A stretch of 64,000 nt of DNA from Galaxea fascicularis (Eukaryota > Cnidaria > Anthozoa > Scleractinia > Euphylliidae): the NCBI GenBank assembly GCA_948470475.1, contig OX419342.1, positions 1,562,201 through 1,626,200 on the forward strand. Reading direction: 5' to 3'. The translations under genes were made by a program, and so were the position numbers. The notes below the pieces were generated by a model, which was given only the letters and a program-made list of their open reading frames with translations, was not told the origin of the DNA and made no database searches. Positions 35,301 to 50,300 of this stretch are shown here, in pieces; within the stretch, counting starts at the first letter, position 1; the number at the start of each line of letters is the position of its first letter.

Positions 35301-38300
35301 ATTACTGTACAGTAGCTTCAGCGTTGCCCAGACGTTGATGAAAAGTACTGGGAAACGCCAGTTTAATGAAAGTAAACATCCTATAATTTTGTGCGCGCAA
35401 TGCACAATTCTGTCAGGTAATGAAGCCGAAAAGCATTGACGTGGTTGTAATTTACAGTAACTAATCTATTCTTTCAGCCGGCTGAGAAACCCGCTGGCAA
35501 GACGAAGAAAGACGCAGCTAAAGAGAAAGCGAAACCTAAAGCAGGAGCGGCAGCGGGTCAGGATAAAAACGCGGAGAAGAAAAAGAAAGAAGAAGAAGAA
35601 ACTGCTCTGGAGAAAGACGTCGATGAACTGCATAAATCAGTTGAAGGTAAACGGAGGATTCCTAACATTTGTATTTTCTTTTTTTTTTTTTTTTTTTTGT
35701 AGTGAGTTATGATTCCAATGTTCACTGGTCAAGTCACGAAGTTAAGGTCCCTGCAACACCAAGAAATTAATGTTGGAGGTGTTACAGGGAATTTTTTGGC
35801 CACTTTTCTCTTTGCTTTTTCTGTAAGAAGTCGACATTGATCATTCGAACCGTTTGTACCTCGGTTAACTCTGTAAATAATTCTATTCTCTCAGGTGAAA
35901 ACAAGGCGCAGATTATTGAAATATTAGCAAAGAACTGTTCGGATAGATCCAAGTTAAAGAAGCTGCAAGACAAGTACAGGAAAAAACATGATAAGGTAAG
36001 ACAACGTTTCATAAATTTCTTCTTTACCTGCCCCCCCCCCGCCCCCACCCCCACCTTCCTTCTCAGAGGCATCTTCTGTTACTTTCCCCCATATTTTCCC
36101 CCCTTTTCCCCGTCTCTTTCTCTCTATTCTGGCCTACCCCAGTAACAAGACGTTCACTTCCTCTCCCTGGTGAACGCATGCAGTGCTCTCGTGAAATCTT
36201 TGTAGGATATTTGACATGGCGCCCTTGTTCGTATGGTTTCCCACCAATTGAGTGAGAGGGAATGGTACCTAGGTAAGGGTATATGTGTCAGTCCGTGGTG
36301 GTCGTCATTTTTTGTACGAGAGTTATTTTCTTGTCAAGAACTGGGTAAATTAATTCGCACCCTTTATGAGACAATGGCCACTCTAAAGAGTGGCTGGCAT
36401 ACAAGCAATGCCTGCTGTCTGGATAAAGTAGGGTGCTATTCATCGCATTGACAGGAAACTTCCATTTTATCAGATAAATTCTCTCTTTACAGGACTTGCT
36501 TGAGGTCATAAAACCCATCCTAGATGAGGATTTACAAGAGGCAGTGGAATCCCTGTTAATGGAGACCACCTTTCATGATGCGAAGAGTCTCTACATTGCT
36601 ATGAAGGTAAGATAACAATCCTCAAACTATTATGACATTGCCACTGGCAGTTCATCTTGAATTTACGGAATACTGAGTGACATCTATTTCTCTCTCTTTT
36701 GTAACTAAGTGCTTGTGTATTTGTGTTTTCTGCAGGGTTTGGGTACAGATGAAGACGCGTTAATTGAAATTCTTTGTACAAGAAACAACTCTGTAAGTAT
36801 AATGACAGAGACAATGACACAGTGAAGTCTTTAATTCGGTTATTCTTCAATAAATTGATTTTATTTTCCCCTCTCTTCACAGCAACTGAAAGAAATCAAC
36901 TCAGCTTACAGCAAAAGTAAGAGCACCATTCATCGATCTTTTGTTTTTCTCTGCGACTGTTTTATCCTGATTCTTGTTTGACATATGCCTATTTATTTCC
37001 CAGTGTATGAGACTTCGTTGGAGTCGGACCTGAGAGGAGACACAAGTGGGGATTTTGAAAACTTGCTAGTGGCGCTCAGTAAGGTATGGCTCCTCTGAAA
37101 ATTACGAAACACATGTTTGACGAAAACGGTCGAAAAAGAAAGCTTAATGAAGGAAGGACTTTAAAAAAAAAGGAAAAATCGTAAGACTTTCATTTTTACC
37201 TATTCTGCTGAAACATTTGTAACTCATATTCGAGAAATCGGATTAAATGATGTTACACGGCTACATGTTACGTTTAACGACAGTTTGCAGGAAAATTTGC
37301 GTATTTTACTTATCTTTTTCTGATTAGAAACTGTTATGGTTATCATTACTGTTGTTATCATATATTAGTGTCAAAAGAAATTAACAATAACAGATAATTT
37401 TCAGGGGTAAAAACAGTCATCACTTTTTGTTAGGGTCAGAGAGATGAGTCCACCAAAGTCGATCAGGAAATGGCGAAAAACGACGCCAAGGAGTTACAAG
37501 AGGTTTGAAATTATAGTTAAAAGTGATTTTATGAGCCTATAAAACTCATTGAAAAAACACGAATTGTGGTGTGATACAACTGACACTTAACAGTTTTTGT
37601 GTGTGCTTCTGTCCTGCACCATAGTCAAACACGCACAACAACCAATTGGCTAAATAAGATATACTTATGTAGTGTGTTTTTTCCTTAGGCTGGTGTTGCT
37701 AGCTGGGGGACCGATGAAGGCAAGTTCATTCGCATCTTCACGCAGAGAAGCAGACCACAACTTAGTGCAACATTTCCAGAGTACAAAAAGGTAATTACGT
37801 TCTTAGAAGTTATGATTTTCCTGCCAATAATCAGTGTTTCGTCGTGAATCTCGTAGGTTTGGCAGATAAAGCTTAACCTCCCAGAAAATCTGTTTTCGTG
37901 TGTTAATCATTTTTCTGCACATTATAAAAGTCATAGTTTTGTTTTTCATTTTTTCAGTTGACCAATAAAGACATCATTGACTCGATTGATGCCGAGATGG
38001 ATGGTGATATGCAGAAAGCATTTCTGACCCTGGGTATGATAAATTCTTAGAATATAAGCTTATTATAATTTAACTGCAGTGATCGAACTTTCCCAGAATT
38101 GACCTCTGTTAAAGAGTCGCTTCTGCATTCCAGTGATGAAACTTAATGTTATGTTACTTTCCATTCAAGTTAAGTGCAGCCGAGATCCAACTAGCTTCCG
38201 CTTGGAAAAACTTCAAAAAGCGTTGAAAGAAAAAGATACTAAGGCTGTTGCGTCAATCATTCTCACAAAAAATAAGGTGAGTTGAGACCAGTTGATGTCA

Positions 38301-41300
38301 TTTTTAATATTTTGACCCATACGGAAGTAAAACAGTCTGGTCAACGAAAAAGACTTGCAACACTTTACTTAAAACGTTGAGACCCTCGGTGTTTCCACAA
38401 ATAGGTCGGTCAGCGGTCCGTCGTGGGTTTAAGTCCTATTCTGACATGCAGCTAACTGGAGTAGTTTCTCGATAGAGACTAAGGTAGTCAACTGATCTGC
38501 CTCCTGCCTGTTAGGTTTTTGTGTATTACGTGTCTCTTATTTAAAGTCCTGCAAGTTATCTCAAGTTACTAACCAGTAGATTCTTGTAGGCACAAATCGA
38601 TGAACTGTCAGCAGCGTACAAGAAAGCGTGTAAGGTGGGCCTTGCAGACGATGTCGAGAAGAAGTGCGAAGGAGATATGAAGACGCTGATACTGGCCAAA
38701 CTTGGACGAGGTGAGTTGAGGATTTGCTTTAGTCACGTTAGTGGAGCCGTGTAACTTGGAACCCATGATTATGTATCCCTGTAGTGCTGATTTATTTATC
38801 GCTCTGGGGATGCCAACTTATCTTCACTAGTAGGCTTCTTGTCCCATGGATTTTGAGTTGAATTATTCTGTTCTTCATCTTTTCTCCTTTGCAGTTAAGA
38901 ACGACACGAAAAAGCAACAGAAGGTAACGTCTGCTTTCCTTAAGAGTTAATGTATCTTTAATTCAAGGAAACAATAAATTTTGTATGACAATCTTACATT
39001 AGACTTAATTTAAGGAAGTTAAGAAATGGGATTCTCTCTCTTTAATATGACAAAATTGATTTGCTTAATGCTTTAATGTCTGGACGAAATTTGTACGTAG
39101 TCACCTGTTAACTATTCCTTAAACACTCTACAGCCTGGAGATGCAGCCAAACAAAAAGCGAAAGCTAAGGCTGCCACTGGCGAGGAAAACAAAGTAACAA
39201 ACAAAGCTACAGCTGAAAAAAGTAAAGAGGAAAATCCTGAAGTAGCACTGGAGAAAGATGTGGATGAATTGCGCAAAGCTATCGATGGTGAGTTAACTCT
39301 GCCGTCTCTAAATTAAAAAAACAAACACTGAATGTGATGCATAAGAGGCCATTCTTTTAGCGTTTTACCAGAAATTGCAACAAAACAGCCTAGAATGTTG
39401 CTTACGTCGGGCTCACAGGGAACTCAAACTTATTATCACATCAGGTTTTGTGGCAGGGGAATAATCATTATATTTTTTGGAGGAGGCGGGCCGGGGGGGG
39501 CGGGGGCGGTTTGAACTTTTTTAGGGTTCTCGCTGACTCGTTTGTTCGCTCCCTCTTACTGCCAGTTCCTGCGATCTTTGAACCCTCCTCCATTGTCTAT
39601 TTTAAAAATGAACGTCCGGGTACACTTCGACAACGATGAATAACATTTGTTTAAACTTGTTTTGCAGATAATGATAAGGACAAGGTTGTGGACATCTTAG
39701 CAAAACACTGCGACGATATGTCCAAAATGACACAGTTGAAAGAGAAATACAAGGAAAAACACGGACAGGTATTGAAAACAGCAGATCATGTAAAGCTCTA
39801 CGTTAAAGAAGACCGCTTCTGTTCTCTTCTACTGAGTGCAGAGAAGTCGATGATCTTTTGTGTCTTACGTGTTGATATCCCGCATACGCTGCTTGTCTTC
39901 AACCACTTCTTTACCACATTGATAAGCTGTTACTAATAGATCATAAGGCCTCCTCTCTGCTGAGTGACAGGAATACGTATTCTATCTTAAAATCTGATCC
40001 TACCAGCAAGACTCAGAGAAAGCTCAACAAAATGTTACTTGATTTGAAAAAAGCTGGAAAGATTAGTGAGTCTACGTACAAAATGTTATACAGTAGTGAC
40101 GGTCTATGTCCTCGTTTTTATGGCTTGCCTAAAATCCATAAGACGGGAATTCCTTTGAGACCCATTGTCTCTTTTGTTAATTCTCCGACTTATGCGGTTT
40201 CGAGTTATCTCGCGAAAATCTTGTCACCTGTTGTTGGGAATACTGATTACACTGTCAAAAATTCCTGTGACTTTGCGGATTTTATAAGAGGTAAAACTCT
40301 TGACGCAGGAAACGAGTTGGTTTCTTTCGACGTCGTTTCCCTCTTCACCAAAATTCCGGTTGATCTTGCCATTAGTGTTGCTGAAAAAAGACTCAAACAA
40401 GACGCTTCATTGGGACAAAGAACTTCTTTGCCCGTGGAGGATCTTATAGATTTGCTGTTTTTTTGTCTCAACACCACTCAGTTCGCATACAATGGCACCT
40501 ACTACCAACAGGTTTTTGGTACGGCTATGGGTTCTCCCGTTTCTGCTGTCATTGCCAACATGGTAATGGAAGATGTGGAACAAAGGGCTCTGGTTTCCTC
40601 ACCGATCCAGCCTTTGTTTTGGAAACGATATGTCGACGATGTCATCTCTGCGGTATCCGGAAATGAAGCGGAGCGCCTTCTTTCACATTTAAATTCAGTT
40701 GAGCCGTCCATCCAGTTCACCATTGAGCGTGAGAATGATAGACGTTTGTCTTTTCTCGATTTGAATGTCTATAGGGCGCACCGGGGAAATTTAGAGACAA
40801 GTGTTTATCGCAAACCCACGCATACCGACAAATATCTCGCATTTGACTCCCACCACCCCATCTGCCACAAAAAATCCGTAACCAGAACTTTGCTCACGAG
40901 GGCTGATTGTTTGCCATCTTCATGTGATTCTAGGGCCAAAGAGCGAAAATATGTTTTTGACGTCCTAAAGGTCAATGGCTACCCAAACACTTTCCTTCGT
41001 AACTGCTTAAAACCAGTTACTCCTTCTCCTAACACCTCCGGGGACGAGGTTTCGGCTACAGGTTTTGCCGTCATCCCGTACATCCGCGGTGTTACAGAAC
41101 CCATTAAGAGAGTTTTGTCTAGCCACAATGTCAAAGTTGCACAAAAACCTTTTCAGACGTTGAGTCATATTTTTGCCAAACCTAAGGATCCTGTGTTGAA
41201 AGAACAACGAATTGACGCTGTTTATTCTATTCCATGCAATGACTGTGATCATGAGTACATCGGACAGACCAAGCGTCAGCTTGGCACGCGTTTAAAAGAG

Positions 41301-44300
41301 CATCAAAAAGCAGTTTTTCTTTGCAAAAAGGAAAATTCCGCTTTGTCGGAACATGCTTGCCAAACCAACCATACAATAGCGTGGGATAATTCCAAAATTA
41401 TCACCACTAACCGGCGGTACCATCAACGGCTTTGTTTGGAAGCTTGGCACATCAACTCCGCCCACGCTCCTTTAAACCGTGACGATGGCGGCCTTTTACC
41501 TGACACCTATTTACACCTCATCAAAACAAAAGGTCGTTAATTAGTAAGCGTATAAAAGGCTCCTTTTTACAACACTAGATCACCCCTGATGAAGACACTA
41601 GACAGGAGTGTCGAAACGTTGGGTCGTGAATTGTAACTTTTTAAGTTACATTCATCAAACTTCAAACCAGAGTAGCATCAAACCATGTCAGATCATAAGT
41701 CTCTTCTTAACCTTTTCCTTCTTGAAGGACTTACGTGAAGTATTGCATCCTGTTTTGGAAGAAGAGCAGCTACAAGACGCTGTAGAATCGCTGCTATTGG
41801 AGCGGGCTTCTTATGACGCGAAACTTTTGTACAATGCGATGAAGGTAAAGAAGTGTTTGGTTGTAACTGGTAAATTACGAAGAGGACAGGGGCCACCAAT
41901 GTGACGGCGGGGGAAATCACATAAAAAAACGAACTTGATATGTTTTTAGTGTAAGTGTTTGGTCACGATACGACTTAAACACGAAGACGCAAAATTACCC
42001 CATCTTTTTGGTGTTGAGTCTTTAATGGATTTTGAAGATATCGTAGTTTTCACAATCACAGTAATGCATTGCGAAACCTTCTATCGTGTCATCCGAAAAA
42101 GTATGAATAACGCTTGAGATAACTGGAAAATTTTGTAATCTTCTTGCTTGTCAAAATAAACTCTGGAAGGATGTATGACATGAATATTTTAACCCCTTGC
42201 AATCTCCTCCACTTACCTTAAATCGTGCCTCTTTCTTCACTCCGTAGGGCCTGGGCACGGATGAAGACATCTTGATCGAGATTCTCTGCGCAAGAGACAA
42301 CGCTGTAAGTTACAGATGGAATGTGGTATAAAATGCGACTGTTCGCAATGGTACACACATTTCCTGCTTTAGTGTGTTTTTCCCCATGAGAATTAACTCC
42401 ATATATCATTAATGATATCTTTTTCTCCTTAGGAAATGGCTGATATTAAAAAGGTGTACACGGATCGTAAGTATAGAAAACTAGCTATCAGTCATCATGT
42501 GGTAGCCACGTGACATATGCCACCATTTTGACAGTCAGCTAATATTGCTTTTCTGTTAATTTTTTATTGATGATTTAGAATATGGCAGATCACTGGAAAA
42601 GGACATCAAAGGAGATACCAGCGGTGACTTTGAAAATCTGTTGGTTGAATTGACGAAGGTAAATGTTGACAGCGTAAAAAGAATCTCCATCGATAGCATA
42701 AAATGCATAATTTTCACTAAAGAGGTGGCTTTCTTTGCTTCTCTGTTCACGTCACTCAGGGCAAACGAGACGAATCCGCTCAAGTGGATAAGAGTCTGGC
42801 CAAGAAAGACGCAGAGGCTCTAATGCAGGTATTTCTCAGTTTTCTTGTCTGTGGTGTAGTAGTTACATTATGAGTGGGGGTTACGCGGTTTTGTGGCTTC
42901 ACTGAGATAAACCGCGGGCCGTACTTCCTGCCATCTCTTCACTGTTGTTTTAGAAACTGAAAGTGGTCGGCCAATTCTTAATGCTAATCCTTTTAAATAA
43001 GCGATAGCCAAGGTCAAAGGGTAATGTTTTCTTATATGTTTGTCTTTTAATAGGCCGGATATCTTGGAACAGACCATAAAAAATATACAGAGGTGTTTAC
43101 ACAGCGAAGCTTTGCTCACCTTAAAGTGATGTTCCAGGAATACAAGAAGGTACCGTCGTTTTTCTTGCTTCTAGCTTAGTTATACCATTGGTTGGTCATC
43201 CCAGTGGTAACTGAATGTACAGTGGTTACGCGGTTGATGAAGATTTTAATTGATCGACTGTTAAGTGACTGAAAGAATTGACTGACTCAGGACTGGCTGA
43301 CTGACTGACTGACTGACTGACTGACTGACTGACTGACTCGTTAACTAACTAACTAACTGGCTGGCTGGCTCGCTGACTAACTGACTGACTGTCTGACTCG
43401 TTAACTGACTGACTAGCTGGCTAGCTGGCTGGCTCGCTGACCAACTGACTGACTCACTGGCAAACTGACTGAATGATTGCCTGACGCACTCACTTTCTCA
43501 CTCACTTACTGACTGTCTCACTAATGACTGACTGGCTGTCTGACTGTGTCACGTAATTAGTGACTGGCACTGATTGGCTGGCTTAATGACTGACTGAGTG
43601 TCTGGCTAACGGGCGGACGTATTGTTTACTGCGTCCAATCGATCGCTTGACTAATAAATGTTGGCGTTCTTTGCTCAGATTTCTAACCAGGAAATGGACA
43701 AATGTATCGAGGAAGAAATGAGTCAAGACATGGAAAAAGGATTTTGTGTGCTAGGTAATGTAAAATCAATGAATTATGATCATATGATGATCATCATTAT
43801 GGTCACTATGATTATCTATGATTGTTCGTATGGATTATGATCTCATCATTTAACTGCACCTTTACTGCAGTGGCATTTTCCCGGAATCCAGCCAATTTTT
43901 ATGCGGATAAAGTGAACACCTCATTGGAACGTGGCGATATGGACACCGCTGGCCGGATCATCCTCACGTGCTCAACGGTATGTGTCTTTAAAGTCGCTCT
44001 TTTGCTACCGTTTATTCCAGTCTCTCGTCCTTTATTACTTCCTATACTGGACATCAGTACTGAGACTGAATGTTTTACTTCGTAGAAAGTTTCTTGAACT
44101 CTCAGCGAAAACTTCGAATTACATTCACTCTCGTACGCTCAACAAAATTACTGAATTCTGATTGGTCGAGAGCAGTACAATTAGTTCCACCGTTTTGACG
44201 AGTGAAATAAGACGAAAAGGCAATCAAGTTGCCGATACTCTGGAATGATTTGTTGGACTGATTTAACACAATATACGATAATTTGCAAGGAACAACAAGT

Positions 44301-47300
44301 AAAGTAATAACAGATAGAGGATTGCTTATGATCACCGATTGCAAAAGGCCACGTCACGAGCGCCGGTGCTATTTCCAGTTGGACAAAAATTGGCAAAAAA
44401 CCCGAGTGGATCGTTAAAGACATTTTCCATGTGTCCAGGCCTGTAGTGAAGAGTGTACTAATTCAGACCGAGAAAATAAATCAGGGGAACTTTTTCTTTG
44501 GTAGGATGAGTTAGCGGATGTCATAGGAGGATACAAAGCACTGTACAAAAAAGATCTCAGCAAAGAGGCTGAAGCCAAGTTTAGTGAAAACATGAAGAAA
44601 CTCGTTCTTCCCAGGCTACAAAAAGGTAAGCATACAGCTGATGCCACGTGCTCGAAAATGAACTACCGATTGCAAGCGCGCGAACTTGTCAAGCTGTTGA
44701 AAGTTAGAAGCCTGGTGCCAAGCCAGCATCGAAAAAATAGACGGGTGCAACAAGCGACTCGTTAAAAGCGCGGGGGAACACGAGCAATTGTTTCTTATTG
44801 GTTTATTATTTCTTGTTGATGGCCCAATGAGTGACGTATCGTTTGTTTTTGTTTAATCACAGGAAGCCAGCAACAGAAAGAAAAGGTTGGTATTTACGTT
44901 AGGTGCTTGTACAGTAGTTATTTAAAGTGAAGGAAATCTGTGCTGCTAATAAGCTAAGCATCAGTAATACAATTGGGGGGCGGTGGCTTTCCTTGTTTCT
45001 ATCTACTTGTTGCTTTCTTGTTTGCTTGCTTGACTGACTGACTGACTGACTGACTGACTGACTGATTGATTGATTGATTGACTGATTGAATGAATGAATG
45101 AATGATTGATTGATTGACTGATTGTGATTGATTAGGAAAAAGCCAGTAATGGAAGTAAGAAGGGCGTGGCTGGTGGAAAACAAAATGGCGCTGCTGGGAA
45201 GAAAGCAGACGCAAGACGGACTGCTACCAGAAAGGCGTCCAAACCTCCCCGGAAAAACCAACCGCAAGACGATAATCTAGAATATTCTGAGCTACGAGAG
45301 GCAATTGATGGTAGGTTCTGCGTCTTTATGAAATGTTCACAATCACAAGGTACAATTGGTGCTTTTAAGTTCGATGAGGTTTTTGAAATGTGTGTCTGTT
45401 TTGGTGATTTATCATCTTTCCTTTTCCTTCCCAAGCTAACAACCAAAAGAAAATAAAGGAGATTGTATGTAGGAGCCTAGAGAAGAAGGAGAAGGCCAAG
45501 AAACTTGTCGACAACTATAATTCGAGATATGGCAAGGTGACTATTTGTATCCTGTGTGTTCGTACTCTCTTACATATGGTATACGGAACAATAAGCAAAA
45601 ACCAACTGCGGTTGCGCGAACACAACTTGCCATTATCTTTAATTATTCTTTCTCCCTTGTCCCTTTAGGAATTGTTTGAATCCTTGGACGACAAACTGGA
45701 CGAAGACCTCATTGAGGCGTTAGCTGCCTTGTCCTTGACCAAAGCTCAATATGATGCAAGAACGTTGTACGTAGCGATGAAGGTGGGCCTCTCTTTTAGC
45801 ATTTTATCATATCGTATAACATTATTGTACTATTTCTAGCAGAGTGGGTTTTTTATGAACGTTCTGAAGTGTAAAATGGTGTGCTTTCAGGCAGGTGATA
45901 TTTTTAATGCTTTCGTTTTAATTCCTGACCACATGCTTGAACAATATATAGCTGTATTTACACAACTAGCAGTGAATTCAAGTTCTTGGTTCATTTTCAG
46001 GGTCTCTTTACCAAAGAGCTGATATTGATTGAAACATTATCAATAAGAACGAACGCTGTAAGTGAACAACAACATTAAGTCTATATCAAACCTGACTTAG
46101 ATGAAATACCTTGTCTTCTTTTGTTATTACAACAGGCACTTCATAATATATTTTTTCTTTAATTTATTTCTTCAGGAAATCGCGGCCATTAGACAAGCTT
46201 ACAAGAAAAGTAAGCCAAGTATTTTGTTGGTCTCGTTTCTTGGTACAAAAGATCATTTGATAGTTTCAAGTGTCATAATATTCTCGAGCGAATATGATTC
46301 ATCCGGAGCCAATTGGAAAACTTAGAATCTTCTCAGTCGCGCCTGACGCAACGAATAAGTTTTATGCGAAGAATGGATTAAATGAAGCAACCTCGTTCCC
46401 AGTGTGTCTCTTCTTCCTGTCCCCTGGAGGACGGAAAGAAGAGAGCCCCTGGGAACGAGGTTGTAAAGGAAGCAGTGATGTGATTTCTTACTGTTGTCAT
46501 TGACTTTATTTAGAGTATAGAAAAGAACTGGTAGAAGTCATCAAGGATGATACGAGCGGAGATTTTGAGACTTTACTCGTTGAACTATGCAAGGTTTGTG
46601 TTTGAAACAGAATAATGCCGTTTCTGAACAAAATCCTTTGTAGCATGCACAGTCATATTTCTCGCAATTTACTCCGTTTTCCTCTATTAAATGTTTTTTC
46701 CACCTTTTAGTTTAAGAGCATTTCGAGACAGAGAAAGTGCGTGAAAGCATATAATGCACATCTATCACCGAAACAGCAATATGTGTGCCAGTTATGTTAC
46801 AATATTTCCTCCCCGCGAATTCATAGGTCCGCTTCCTGTTGAAAGGGTTTTAACTTGGTAACGTTCATAATTCTTTCCGTGTCAGGGTCAGCGAGACGAA
46901 ACTGGAGAGGTGAACAGCGACTTGGTGCATAAAGACGCCGAATCTCTGTTGGAGGTGAGAACAACAAATAAGACAATACTGTCAGCACGTTAGCTGTTAG
47001 CTAAGGGCCGGGGACCGGGGATTTTCCTCTCGTATTTTGAGGTATATCCCCGGCTACTTTGATATAAAACCAGCATGTTGACTTCACTACAGAAACTCGA
47101 ATCCTCGGCTATTTTTTGTATATCCCCACCTACTTCAAAAATCAGTGACAGCCCTGTAACTTGACCAGACTTTACTGGTAAGAAAGAAATATCATAGTAG
47201 AATGTACTTTTTTTTTTAATTCATCCGTATCCCCGAAATTGGTAGAGGTAAATTGTCACCTTCGGATGAGTGGATTTTCTCAAACCTTTGTTAGCTTGTC

Positions 47301-50300
47301 TGTTTTCAGAGTTTTGCTACGCAGCAACTTTGGTTCCAAAGATATCATTGATTCTTTTTGCACAATATTTCTTGAAGGAAATAATTATTCCGAGTGGCTT
47401 GTTCGTTTTTGTAAACATCATACGAGTGACGGAATTTCCCATGACTATTTTCTTTCTTCAGGCTGGCATAAAGAAATGGGGAACGGATGAAGAGACATTT
47501 ATCGAGATTTTCACAACCCGCAGCTTCGCCTGGTTGAGGGCTATGCTTCCTGAGTACAAAAAGGTATTTTTATGCAAGAAATAACTGTGGGTGTTGGTTA
47601 CCTTGACCCCTGACTGTACATGCTTTGAATCAAAGTCGTAACAAGAACGAGGTATATGGTATCAGGGATCGCAGCCTCGGGATCTGGGATCACAGCCCCG
47701 GACCTGGATCACAGATCAGCAATTTTAGTGAGATCAGTGATCAGAATTTTTGGCCAAAAAACGGGATCACTGACGAAAAATATACCTCGTTATCCATTGT
47801 TTTGCACATTCACTGTCGTTAATTTATTGTAGTTGGCCAATTGTGAGATGGAGGAGACGATCGATTCCGAGATGTCAGGTGACCTACGGCTAGGATTGCA
47901 GACTCTTGTCAAGTGCATCAGAAACGAGAAGCAATTCCTCGCGGACAAACTTCAAGTATCCCTTAATGGAAAAGACACGAAAACCGCCACAAGGATTATT
48001 CTTGGAGAGGTGAAATTTAAATTGTTTTAATGCTAGGGAATGTAATGTGTTTTCTTGCTTTACCAAAGAAGACGTCTAACCTCTATATCTTACGTAACGT
48101 AAATTCCAATGACAATAATGATGATGACGATGACGATGACAATGACGGAGGTGATGACGACGGTGTTAGTGGCGTTGACGTGGGTCGTTGACCACGACGG
48201 CGACAACGATGATGATGATGATGATGATGGTGGTGGTGATCCGCTTAGAGTAACTTAACCAGCCTCTCTCATTAGGTAGTGATTGACGGAAATTCTTTCT
48301 TCACTTTAGAGTAACATTGCAGAAATTGAGAAGGCCTACAACGCGATCCATAAACCGAAACTCGCTGCTGAAGTTGACAAGAAATGTAGCAATGAGCTGA
48401 AGATAGTTCTTTTACCAAAATTAAAAGGTATAAAATAAAGTAGATCCATTTTAGGTCAATTCAATTATCACAAGAGAAGAACGAGGTTTTGGTTTCCAGT
48501 TAAAAGCACCCGTTTGACTGAAATCGTGACAGGTTTTAGCTAATTTTAAGGATGTATGCTGAGGTATTTTACCATGGGTCTAACCTCAGATGCACTTGAG
48601 CCATGCCTTCAGCTGATATTTATCAGCGTCTCGAATTTTTGATATCTTATGTACATGTGTACAGTAAGTTATTATCTGTGTATGTTTCCTTTTATTTAAC
48701 TGTTGTCACACGACTTTGTAAATATAAGTTTATTTGTACTTATGGAAAGAGTGCAGGCTCTTGTAGGGACCTGCATATGTGCACACTGGGTAAGCGGAAG
48801 TTAGATGGGCCCTACTTCCAACGCCGTACCCTAAGCGTCCTATCTTTTACGTGTTTGTTGAAAAAATGTATTATACATCAGGCTCTTTCGTGCTTAGTTC
48901 TAAGGATTTGGCTATGCCTTCGTTAAAACTGTCAAACGAAACTGACGTAGACGCCGCACCGTAGCGAAATGTTTTCTCTTTCCTTAGTACGGCGTCTAGA
49001 AGGTACGGAGTCAAAATTAGCCTGGTCCGAAGTACGCTGACATTCTTTGTTAGCGCCCTATAAATGTGGCACCTATTTTCTTGTGTTGCACTTAATTGTT
49101 TGTAACGATATTGATAATTGTACATAATTTCACTTTGTTTCACCTTGTAAAGAATGAGCACTTTTAAGTTATTCTCCGTAAGCACCTTGTAAAAATATAC
49201 AAATGCACGTTGTGACAACGTAACTGCACTTGTTGGTGTTGCACTTAATTGTCTGTTTTACCCGTAGTTGTAGATAATTTGTAGCGATAAATGGACTTTG
49301 ATCTACACATTACCAGACTATAACTCGAAAGGTCACCGTTGACTGCTCCGAATAAGATATTCGACTTTCGTTGAGATCCATATGGTAAACACAATAAGAA
49401 GATAGCCTCTAGGCAACCGCCATAACTAAACCGTCGCCTTCAGTTGTTTTACTAGCAAGATCTTCAAATTCGGATCGGATATTCATTCTCATTAATGTAT
49501 GACATTGAACTGACATTGAGGTCCAAAGGGAGGTCTTGGCTTTTGACTAAACTAAAACAGGGCAAACCATGGAAGCGAGGGGGGGGGGTGGGGGCGAAGT
49601 TTATTGAAAACACTTCAAAGCTAGAATTGGAGGAAACAGGGTCGGAATCGCCTACATAATTAAGAGAAAATGGTGAGACTGAGGGCAGAAAAAATCAACC
49701 GGAGAGGATGCTGAGAACGACACAAAGGAAACACCCCAACTTTTCTCCTGGTCACGTTCTTGATTCCCCCACCCCACCCCATCTGAGGCAGAACTTTGCC
49801 CCTTTTACTGCTGCGTACATTTGAAGATTCTCGCCAGAAAGAAGAGGGAACTGTTCAACGCCATTCACGGCAGTGATCATGCTTATCGGCTTCCATATAC
49901 ACACCTCGCTGTTATCACTGCTTTCTTTTGTTCTCTTTGCTTATTAAAATAAAAATAAAAATCAGCGACAGCAATGTTGAATAACGTTTCGGAGACTCCA
50001 TGTCAATTTTCAAATTCATATAAGACCGATTGTGCAGGTATTTTATATAATGAAATACTTCCTAAAATTTAGTTGCATAGTTTATGATTAAACAGTACAG
50101 CGTGGCGTACAAAGTCTCACACTGGAGTCATCGAAACGTCATTTAACCGAGTGCTACCCATGATTTTTTTACAGTACAACTCCGATAATACGACCACCGC
50201 CGGGCCATGAAAATTTGGTCGTATTAACGGGCTGGTCCCGAGGATTAACGGAGTTTACAAATAAGGAAATAAGTGGGATTTTCTTGCTCGGGCCGCAAAA

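Larger units (their letters stand above)
39876..41700 (+). mobile_element. 5'-truncated Penelope-like retroelement in an annexin intron
   Basis: The open frame continues from about 39876 to TAA at 41538-41540, with homology apparent from about 39940. Directly after it comes a hammerhead ribozyme. The element lies in sense orientation between core C exons ending 39768 and starting 41728, enlarging that intron to ~1.96 kb against ~0.5 kb in core B. Confidence 0.88.
39134..44885 (+). other. Annexin core C, split by a Penelope-like element in an intron
   Basis: Exons: 39134-39287, 39668-39768, 41728-41844, 42248-42304, 42433-42466, 42579-42658, 42760-42828, 43054-43149, 43679-43754, 43871-43977, 44505-44625, 44863-44885. 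Repeat 2 keeps GLGTDEDILIEIL; repeat 3 is altered and two residues shorter (AGYLGTDHKKYTEVF); repeats 1 and 4 have lost the loop. The intron at 39769-41727 carries the retroelement. Confidence 0.9.

Noticed and set aside
44899..45267. 122-codon minus-strand frame with NQSINQS repeats
   Set aside because: The repeat is the GACT/GATT microsatellite in translation and the rest is antisense to an annexin exon.
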